Source: Ophioceras dolichostomum
Lineage: Eukaryota > Ascomycota > Sordariomycetes > Magnaporthales > Ophioceraceae
Reading direction: 5' to 3'
DNA length: 12,801 nucleotides
NCBI GenBank assembly: GCA_003049485.1
Contig: PYST01000606.1
Location: 1-12,801 of the forward strand
Position numbers and translations under genes: made by a program. Positions 1 through 7,586 of the stretch are shown here, piece after piece; within the stretch, counting starts at the first letter, position 1, and the number at the start of each line of letters is the position of its first letter. The notes below the pieces were generated by a model that had not been told where the DNA came from, made no database searches, and saw nothing but the letters and a program-made list of their open reading frames with translations.

Positions 1-45
1 CTCCCCGTCTCCCCCCTGAAGAGTTCTTCCCCCTCCTCACGATGC

Positions 46-564
46 TCATGAGCTGGCCCCCTCCCCAGCGTCATCGTCCACCCCCTTCCCTTTCTTCGCG
101 GCGGCCACGTCGGCCTCGGCCTTCTCGGCGAGCTCCTTCTCCCTGGCGAGGCGCTCCTCGAGCTTCTTGCGCTTCTCCGCGGCCTGCTGCCTCCTCTTCT
201 CCTCGGCCTGGGCCCGGCGCTTCTCGGACTTGGCCACGAGGACGTAGGGGGTCGACCGCACGACCGAGAAGATCAGCTTCGAGCCCGTCCGGAGGTGGCC
301 GGTGACCTCGCTGAAGTGGGCCTTGGCCTCGGCGAGGTTGGCGCGCGCCGCCGCCGTGCGCTTCTTGGCCTTGTACGCCTTCTCGGCGCGCGCGGCGGCC
401 TTGAAGCGCTCGGACGCCTGCCGGCGCGTCGTCGACAGGGCCATCTCGGTGCCCGAGGTGCCGGGCCGGGGGGTGGGGAGGGGCTTCTCCTTGTCTACGA
501 CTGCGACTGCGACGTCGCCGCCGGCCTTTTCCGGTCCTGTGGGCTTTTTGTCTCCTTTCCTCAT
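46..564 (-). CDS. Small Ala/Lys/Glu-rich predicted coiled-coil protein, function unknown
   Basis: I do not recognise this protein and assign no function. It is a single-exon frame of 172 codons. The start is the first ATG in a longer open frame: the open frame continues upstream but contains no earlier ATG, and this ATG has A at -3. Residues 1-40 are Lys/Pro/Gly-rich and look disordered. Residues 41-90 are Ala/Arg/Lys-rich and probably helical. Residues 93-111 form the only hydrophobic stretch, around KLIFSVV and PYVLVAK; it is interrupted by charge and Pro and is unlikely to span a membrane. Residues 113-158 are an uninterrupted run of Lys, Arg, Glu, Ala and Gln, typical of a coiled coil. 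The tail is acidic and Gly-rich. There is no signal peptide. The codon third positions are strongly G/C, as in the neighbouring genes. It is transcribed divergently from CHO2. Its 3' UTR runs off the left edge, and a further downstream exon cannot be excluded. Confidence 0.72.
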   Translation of the reverse strand: MRKGDKKPTGPEKAGGDVAVAVVDKEKPLPTPRPGTSGTEMALSTTRRQASERFKAAARAEKAYKAKKRTAAARANLAEAKAHFSEVTGHLRTGSKLIFSVVRSTPYVLVAKSEKRRAQAEEKRRQQAAEKRKKLEERLAREKELAEKAEADVAAAKKGKGVDDDAGEGASS

Positions 565-991
565 TTTGGTCAAGAGGGAGGAAAGATCTCCTTTCCTTCT
601 TTGGGCTAAGTGGGAGGGAGGAAAGATGACTTGCAGCAGAGGTCTGTGTGGTGCTCTATAATAAGAGTCGAGGGAAACGAAAACAAGCGTAAAGGGAAGG
701 GAGGGAGAAAACAACTCCAGGGAGACCTCAGCAGACGGTAGTATTATACCTACGCTTCGACTTACCCCTCCGACGCGCTTCCACTCACTTTAACCGCGGA
801 TCAGGCCGCGAAGAAATTTCTTTCTCTTCTCTTATGCTTCTCTCTTATCTTCCTACCCAGTGTGACTCCTTGATCCTAGCGGGGACAGGTTGGCAGCCAG
901 GGGGAGCCCGCCATCACCGATATGACAATTCATGCGCGATCTCGCGGATTCCCGGTAGCATTTGCCGTGCTCGCAAGAATGTCGGGCAGCA

Positions 992-1021
992 CTACCTAGG
1001 TACCTAGTAGTACCTACCTAC
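992..1021. repeat. ACCTA-type low-complexity array with TAGGTACCTA palindrome
   Basis: Imperfect CTACCTA/TAGTACCTACC units surround a perfect 10-bp palindrome, TAGGTACCTA, at 997-1006. The same palindrome beside ACCTACC units recurs in CHO2 intron 2 (5820-5829). Function unknown; such ACCT/AGGT microsatellite-like tracts are frequent in Sordariomycete intergenic DNA. Confidence 0.6.
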
Positions 1022-2278
1022 CGGCCATGAGAAATCCATCGAGGGAGACGTGTGGGATCGCACCACCACCAATGATTTGGTTCGAGGAGAGCAACCATCG
1101 CTGCCGTGGGTGGTGGGAAGGGGAGGAGACAACTAGGGACAACGCATGAAAAGTTCATGCTGGCAATAAAAACGCGGTGACACGACTTCCCACATCCCTC
1201 CCACATCCCTGTCCACCCTTCCCGCCATAAACTTGGGGCCGATGAAATGTTTCGAAACAGGCAGCTCCCTGCCTATAGTTCAAAGGCCCAGCGAGGGAGG
1301 AGAAAGGTGAATATCAGAGAGGAATTATATGTCTCACTGCCTGAGGCATCAAGAGTGCCAGATTCTAGAAGAAGACGGTAGCGTTGAAGCTCTCCGTGCG
1401 ATGTTCCGGCTTCCGGACACACCCACCTACCTTCGGCAACTGTGATAGGAATTTAGCCTAACGCAGAGAAACAGGTACTACTGTACCTCCCTCTTCTTAC
1501 AATGGTTGATCCGCTGATGCCAGCCACCGAGAGCGATTGTCGTCACTATCTGTCTCTCGATCTGAATGCAGGAACCCGAGGAGCTAGATAAGGGGAGTGG
1601 ACGGAGCTGAGGCGTGCGAATATCGGACAGGTATCGGCCGCTGGCATTCCGGGCTTGGATGTACCACGGAAAAACCTCCGCTGTAGCCTCTGCAGCTTGT
1701 TGCCGGTACTTGCAGCCCGAATCCAGGTGGCGTCCAGTCAGAAAGTTGTTGAAGAAAAGCTAGCTGTGGGCTGGTGGCACAAAACGTGAAAAGTCGCTGT
1801 ACCAAATGCGCATCCAGATCCAGCTGGGACTGGACCCTGAGAATCTTGCCAACCCCTGTCCCTCAACAAACTGAAAGCCCCCTGTTGGTGTTCAGTGCGG
1901 TTTGGTGCCGTCATCTACCAGGACCCCACCACACACCACCACACACCGCACACACATTTCGAAAAAAGAATTGAGACGAATTTCGCCCCAAAATGTTGCA
2001 TGTGACAGCTCCGACTCACGTAATTGACGGGACCAACCGGTCATCTGTCCCGTGAACGAGTTATCCTTTGGGGATCTAGCGGGAACGGAGCATTGTCGGG
2101 GAGCTCAGACCAATTCTAGATGGAAAGTTCGGGAAGTTAGAGCAGCCCAGATCGTTCACGTTCGACGTAGACGCTTTTGCTCCTCGCGAGAGCTTCACTC
2201 CCGAGAAAATCGCCATTCATCCATCCCGTCCCGCGCCGTTGACGTTGGGGGTCCAGTAAATACTACTCTAGGGTCAGG

Positions 2279-2363
2279 TCTCCTCCGTCTTCGGTCTCCC
2301 CTTCCGTTTCCACCATACTTCCTACTCCATCCATCCCGCTTCCCCCGCCTCCCTCCTTGTCAG
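2279..2363 (+). promoter_or_regulatory. CT-rich tract, probable CHO2 core promoter
   Basis: An 85-bp stretch is almost entirely C and T on the coding strand and ends about 210 bp before the CHO2 ATG. Filamentous fungal promoters commonly carry such tracts just upstream of the transcription start, so initiation near 2360-2400 is inferred. An alternative is that the end of the tract (CAG at 2361-2363) is the 3' splice site of a leader intron. I saw no clear CTRAC branch site in front of it, so the promoter reading is preferred. Confidence 0.4.
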
Positions 2364-2374
2364 GTCTCGTGCCC

Positions 2375-2587
2375 ATGGGCAACAACTCCTCCGTGGGACA
2401 ACTTCCAACGTACAACGTATAGCCTGGCAGCCATTGTTGAACAGTGTTACGTTGAAAGTCACCATATGATCACTTCCTGATCATCTCGGCTGTACTCAAG
2501 CACCTTTCCCCTCTCTTTGAATACCTGCCAAGGTATTGAATGGCAGAAGGAGAGGCAGGAAGAAGCCATAAAGATGGGTGCTACTAG
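2375..2587 (+). promoter_or_regulatory. Three small upstream ORFs in the putative CHO2 leader
   Basis: The leader contains three ATG-initiated reading frames. The first, 2375-2422, has 15 codons plus stop and G at +4. The second, 2466-2480, has four codons (MITS) plus stop. The third, 2540-2587, has 15 codons plus stop, lies in the +1 frame relative to CHO2, and runs across the CHO2 ATG at 2574. If transcription starts upstream of 2375 and the leader is unspliced, scanning ribosomes would meet all three. Translation of any of them is inference. Confidence 0.35.
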
Positions 2588-5500
2588 GGATCAAGAAGAG
2601 TCGGTAGGCCGCCTTCGTCAAAGGCCTGGTGTCGGCGCCCATTCTGAAGATGCGTCGGGCGCCTCGTCAGTTGGTGCAGAAGCGAAAGTTCGTGATAGTG
2701 TGACTGGTAAAACAAATGAGGGCCAAGTCGACGATGTGGAACGCCGGACGCATAAGTCCAAGAAGACGTATGGGCGCACTCCGGACGGAACAGGTACGGT
2801 TCTTCTTCCAGTTCCTATAGATCCATTGTCCTCTCAGTACCAATCCTCTCTCGACAGGTCTGGACCATTTTCATCTCCATCTTCAAGCCATGCTGACCCT
2901 TGAAATTACTGGATCCTGCATCTGGCACCCGACCTTGGCTCAGTGTTTACTGTTCCAACGACACACGACATGGTGTCGCAGCTCCTCGATCCACGCGAGC
3001 CCAAGAACCTCTCAGATGTAGTCGTCCTTTCCATCCTGGGCTTTCACATTCTGGCAGCCTATTTCTTGCCGACAGACCTCAAGCGGCCAATGTTTGCCGC
3101 CGTCTTCCTCTTCTGGCGGGCGGCCTATAACATCGGCATAGGCTATCTCCTGAGAGTCCAGTCCCACCACCGATTGCTGGTCACCAAGGCCAAGAAGTGG
3201 CATCTCTTTGTGCCGTCCGAGAAGGTTAATCCTCGGCCATGGCTCTACCGATTCCTCAAGCGCGAGTTGAAAGCCAAGATCCCGGATGAGGATTACACTT
3301 TTGAGACGGCACCTATCGAATACAACACATGGCTTGTCTTCCGGCGGGTCGTGGACCTGATCTTGATGTGCGACTTCGCGTCGTACTGCCTGTTCGCCAT
3401 CATATGCGGCTTCCAACAACAGCCAGGAGACGAAGCGCCGTGGATGAGCGTCGGCCGCTGGGGCCTGGGCCTAACGCTGGTCGGGTTCAACCTCTGGGTT
3501 AAGCTGGACGCGCACCGTGTGGTCAAGGATTACGCTTGGTACTGGGGCGACTTCTTCTACCTCATCGACCAGGAGCTCACTTTCGACGGCGTGTTCGAGA
3601 TGGCGCCCCACCCAATGTACTCGATTGGCTATATCGGCTACTATGGTATTTCAATGATGGCACATAGCTACGACGTGCTCGGGATATCCATCGTTGCCCA
3701 CCTAGCCCAGTTCGTCTTCCTTATCGTCGTCGAAAACCCGCACATCGACAAGACGTACAACCCACCACCGCCACGTATGCGCGGCACCGTTGATCGTGCC
3801 GGTGCCGGCGCCAGCACCAACACCAGCGATGCAGAGCTGTACGCCTCGGTGGCACAGGCTTTGTCGGCACAGGATGGCGATGCGGCAGCGGTAGACCAAA
3901 TCCAGGGTCAGAGCCAAGACTTTACGCCTCAACGACACTCACCCGCGACGGTGCACAACTTGATGGGCCTCCGCAACATCGACCTCTTCCGCATCTCGGA
4001 CTACTCGGTGATCCTTCTCTGCACCTACTTGGGCGTGCTCGCGCTGGTCACACCCAAAACTCAGGTTTGGCAGGCTCTATTCGTTGCTCACGCGGTGGGC
4101 TGGCGGCTGTGGTACTCGCTGGGGCTGGGCTGGATCTTGACGAAGCAGTCCAAGGAGAAGATGTTCACACGGCACTTCGTCAAATACGGCGACAGCCACG
4201 GGGAGGCGTGGCGCCAGTGGAAGTCCATGTACCACCTCAGCACGGCGATGGTCCACGCCTCATTCATCACCGCCTGCTGGAAGATGTACGCCCCTCCCGC
4301 GCACTGGGCCGTGGTCGGCGGCAACGGCGGCGAGGACGACTGGGCGGCGCTGAAGCACGTCGTCGGCATCGGCCTGGTGGCGCTGCAGACCTGGACCTCG
4401 ATCAGCATCTACGACGAGCTGGGAGAGTTCGGCTGGTTCTACGGCGACTTCTTCTTCGACAGCCCGCGCAACAAGCTGACGTACGGCTCCATCTACCGCT
4501 TCCTCAATAACCCGGAGCGCGTCATGGGCGCCGCCGGCCTCTGGGGCGCCGCGCTCATCACGTGGAGCCGCGCCATCTTCGTGCTGGCCCTGACCAGCCA
4601 GCTGCTCACGCTCGGCTTCATCTCGTACGTGGAGAAGCCGCACATGCAGAAGGTGTACGGCCGGGCCGCGCTGCGCGAGGAGGCCGGGCTCACCAAGTTC
4701 GTCAAGCGCCAGCTGCCGCCGCCCGTCAAGGAGTGGTCCGAGAGCGTAGACCGCGTGCTAGACGACGCCAAGACCTTTGTCGAGGAGTTCGTCGAGGCTG
4801 CTAGACCGAAGCTCGCCGCTGGCGTGTCGACCATGGTGCGCGACACCACCGCCCTGTTCAACAAGTACCCGACCCGCCTGACCATCTCGCGCCTCAACCC
4901 CGCCCTGGCCGGGCTGGACCCCAAGTACTACTCCGTCTCTGTCGATGGCACCCGTGCACTCAACGGCGTGAGCGAGCGGTCGACTGGGAAAGAGAGTGTC
5001 CAGGGTCGTAAGCCGAAGGATGTCAAGACGCTGGTGTTCGAGTACGGTGCGCCGATCCGCGTGCGCTGGACGGCGCCGAAGAACCACAGCCGTAGGGACT
5101 GGATCGGCCTGTACATGGTCACGGACAACCGCTCGAGGGAGCTGACGGAGGTGCCGTCGCTGGGCCGCTGGGTGCCGACGTGTTCTGGTGAGTACGACCG
5201 GGTCAAAGACGACGCCGGCATCATCACGTCGGACCTGCCCCTGCCGAGGTCGTCCAAAGATGGCGACAACGTGGAGGACCCGGAGGAGGAGCTGGTGCAG
5301 GGCGAGATGGCCTTCTCGGGCGACAAGCTGTGGTGGACGCAGGGCGTGTTCGAGTTCCGGTACCACCACGACGGCAACCACAACGTCATGTCCATCTCAC
5401 CGCCGTTCGAGGTGCGCATCAGCCGGTTTGATGATGGCGATGGTGACGGCGACGACGAAGGCGAAGGGGGAGCTGGCGCAGGCACAGGAGTTGTGGGTCC

Positions 5501-5993
5501 CGCGTCGGACGGCAGCGGCGCCGTCACGTACGAGCGCGCCGTCGAGGCGGCGCTCCTGCCGCTGGTGCAGAACTGCCTCGACCGCGACCCGGAGATCGCG
5601 CCGAGCACGGTCGACGAGCCGTTCGGCCCGCTGGTCGAGCGCGACAGCAAGTACGCCAAGCGGGTCGTGTACGCGATACGCCACACGTTCGGCATCGAGT
5701 TCGCGCCCGCCGTCGTGCCGGCTGATGGGAACGTGAGGAAGCTGGCGTGGCGGATTTGTAATGCTAAGCAAACCTTGGTATGTTTACCTCTCTTACCGAC
5801 CTACCTGCCGACCTACCTCTAGGTACCTACCTACTCGAGGTTTCTGCCGCGTACCTGCGTGGTGTCTGCTGATCAGATGAGAGTTGCTAACTTTGGTCGT
5901 TTTCATTGCAAGGCCCCGTATAGCATGTCGCGGTCAAGGGGAGCGACCACGCCAGTTCTGGAGAGGTATCCTCAGTTCCCCCAGACCCCTTGA
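2574..5993 (+). CDS. CHO2: Phosphatidylethanolamine N-methyltransferase (Cho2, three exons)
   Basis: Exons 2574-2793, 2944-5777 and 5913-5993 give 1044 residues, longer than the 869 of yeast Cho2. The enzyme transfers the first methyl group from S-adenosylmethionine to phosphatidylethanolamine in the ER membrane, the entry step to phosphatidylcholine; Opi3 completes the series. Joining exon 1 to exon 2 gives GRTPDGT-VFTVPTTHDMVSQ, a hallmark of the family. About ten hydrophobic segments lie between residues 98 and 640, in two homologous halves. The first carries the SAM-site signature HPMYS at 296-300 and ends in ENPHIDKTY. The second has NNPERVMG at 595-602 and ends in EKPHMQKVY. A soluble C-terminal domain includes RRDWIGLY at 790-797, like SKICH-type beta domains, and an Asp/Gly-rich insertion near 902-930. 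Exon 3 encodes APYSMSRSRGATTP and ends at TGA. The start ATG has A at -3 and G at +4. The N-terminal 70 residues are hydrophilic and probably cytosolic. Confidence 0.95.
2794..2943 (+). other. CHO2 intron 1
   Basis: 150 nt, phase 1, donor GTACGG, acceptor CAG at 2941-2943, likely branch site CTGAC at 2893-2897. Splicing restores the conserved T-V-F-T-V-P junction. Confidence 0.9.
5778..5912 (+). other. CHO2 intron 2, carrying an ACCTACCT array
   Basis: 135 nt, phase 0, donor GTATGT, branch site CTAAC at 5887-5891, acceptor AAG ending at 5912. Reading through the donor would add a short nonsense tail ending at TAG 5820-5822. Splicing instead yields the conserved Cho2 C terminus. The 5' half contains ACCTACC repeats and a TAGGTACCTA palindrome (5820-5829). 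Confidence 0.9.
5797..5835. repeat. ACCTACCT array and TAGGTACCTA palindrome inside CHO2 intron 2
   Basis: Repeated GACCTACCT/GTACCTACCTAC units, with the 10-bp palindrome at 5820-5829 that also occurs at 997-1006. Probably microsatellite-like; no function shown. Confidence 0.6.
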
Positions 5994-7586
5994 CAGATTT
6001 TGGAGGTGCAGGCCCCAGTCATGGACCGTGATTTTCTGTCAAGGTTTGCAAGGAAAATATAGCTCAAGTTCCCGGTCTGTGCCAACACACTTCGTTTATT
6101 GGCTGTTGTATGGGTGATACCTAGCATATCATATACGTTTGGCTTCAGAACAAAAGGACTGGCGGAAAGGAAGCGGGACCGGTGCCTAGATAAGACTTAA
6201 AAGGCGATCATGGCTCTCAAGGACAACCACTCAAGATCGAGGCTGTAGAAAGATGTTGCATAAACTGCTAGCGTTGGCAAAAGGCTCAAATATAGATATC
6301 AACTTCCATCTAGCTATAATTTGCTGCGCGAAGTTTAAAGGACTCGTTTCTACCTGAGGCTGCCTTTTTCCCCTCCCATTAAAGATCGTGTGATTTCTGA
6401 CATTGGCTGGGAAGGTATTGGATAAGGCAACAGTTGGTCACAAGTCACAGAGGCGAAGGATTTAAGCTGACGGGGAAAGAAAGAGTGCGAGAGAACCTAT
6501 ATTTAAGTACGAAATCTATTGAACCCCTTTCGAGACCCCAAATCCCCGAGGAGTTGGTTGAGGGAGGGCGACGGGCCGAGGACGGCGCATAAGGCTCGGT
6601 GCGTCCTAAAACTAGAAAAGGGATCTATTACGATCTTGTCGTTACCAACAACAAGTGGCGAAACGAGGCTTTGATGGACTGGTGACCACCTAGTTCAATC
6701 TACGTCCTTTTTCCTGCTCGCACCGAAACCCCTTTCTAAGTGATGTGGGGAGACTAGATACCTAACCTATAGCTTGTGAGCTTGCTCAAGCTCTCCCGCA
6801 ACAGCTGCAGGTGCTAGACCGGTCTACGGATGCGCAAACCTTGCCCAGCGCGCACCAACCAGAAGGCCCAGAATTGCTGCACGGAGGTCAAGTTCTTCGG
6901 CTGATCGCAGCCGAACGGGATGTTGTGTTTCGAGGGGGGAAAGACGGAGGATGGCTGATGGACATCTGAAGAATCCCGTTGAGCAAAGATTCCGATGCAT
7001 GATGAAACATTAAGTTGCCTTGCCAAACCGCACTGCCCGGGCCTGCATCATTGAGCATTGAGTTGTGAGGCCTTGCGCCGAGTCCTAGAGGACTGCCAGC
7101 CCCACCCCGCTGTTCCTTCCCACCGTTGTGCTGCTGGGGAGTGACTGGGAACGACCCCACGCAAACCTGGCACTTTGCCGTCGCGACACCTCAACCTGTC
7201 TCGTCAAAGGGGACAGACTGACAGGTGCATTCCAAACAATCCAAACTAGCAGGCGTTTTTTTCTCTTCCTTTTTTTCTTTCTTTTTTTGGCTGCAGTATA
7301 GCAAACCGCCTACGATTCTCACTCATTGTCTTTGGGTCTTTCTTGACTCTCGTGGCCTTGCCCACGGAAATTGGATAGGGGAGCCGACGAGAGCTGGTCG
7401 ATCGTGAGAGACTCTAGCCTGAGAGGAGAGAGTACCCCTCCCTGCTGTCCTGCGCATTTCGGCTTGAGTGGGTGGAATTCTGGGACCCGATCGACGAACC
7501 ACGAACCACGACGACGACAACGAACGCCGGCAGAATCACAAATCGCACCACATTGCACGTAGCCCGCGCGCTCCCGGTGGCTCAAG
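5994..7586. other. Intergenic region: CHO2 3' end and SEC1 promoter
   Basis: 1.6 kb with no gene I can support. Open frames on both strands are at most 90 codons and mostly start at non-ATG codons. The left part must hold the CHO2 3' UTR, but I saw no canonical AATAAA there. The right part holds a T/C-rich promoter tract and the SEC1 leader. I searched by eye for tRNA B-boxes and other structured RNAs and found none that are convincing. Confidence 0.65.
7255..7288 (+). promoter_or_regulatory. T/C-rich tract, probable SEC1 core promoter
   Basis: A 34-bp run of only T and C on the coding strand, about 300 bp before the SEC1 ATG. Such tracts usually sit just upstream of fungal transcription starts. 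I saw no ATG between the tract and the SEC1 start, so a leader beginning here would have no upstream ORF. Confidence 0.4.

Larger units (their letters stand above)
565..2573. other. Divergent intergenic region between the small coiled-coil gene and CHO2
   Basis: About 2.0 kb without a supportable gene. The open frames here are short, mostly begin at non-ATG codons and have no recognisable protein character. The left end holds the leader of the minus-strand gene, including a 14-bp direct repeat at 574-587 and 614-627. Other content: an ACCTA-type array with a TAGGTACCTA palindrome at 992-1021, an 11-bp tandem duplication (CCCACATCCCT, two copies) at 1189-1210, a CA/CCA-rich stretch at about 1926-1957, a CCAAT box at 2110-2114, and a CT-rich tract followed by small upstream ORFs just before CHO2. 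I see no tRNA, no rRNA and no transposon ends. Confidence 0.7.

Noticed and set aside
1018..1974. Short open frames of 62-73 codons on both strands between gene 1 and CHO2
   Set aside because: They are short, low in coding character and without splice-consistent extensions or known motifs.
1999..2006. CATGTGAC, resembling the yeast inositol-responsive element (core CATGTG), upstream of CHO2
   Set aside because: It is a single 6-bp core match 570 bp before the ATG and lacks the AAAT extension. An Ino2/Ino4-type circuit is not established for filamentous ascomycetes. Chance is the simplest reading.
2052..2480. 142-codon open frame upstream of CHO2
   Set aside because: It begins at GTG, has no recognisable protein character and lies in the CT-rich promoter and leader region.
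4758..5695. Two long minus-strand frames opposite CHO2
   Set aside because: They mirror the G/C third-position bias of CHO2, have low-complexity Arg/Ser/Pro composition and no family motifs.
6640..6710. Possible tRNA-like segment with a GTTCAATCTAC block
   Set aside because: The B-box match is poor, there is no acceptable A-box at the right distance and no cloverleaf can be drawn.
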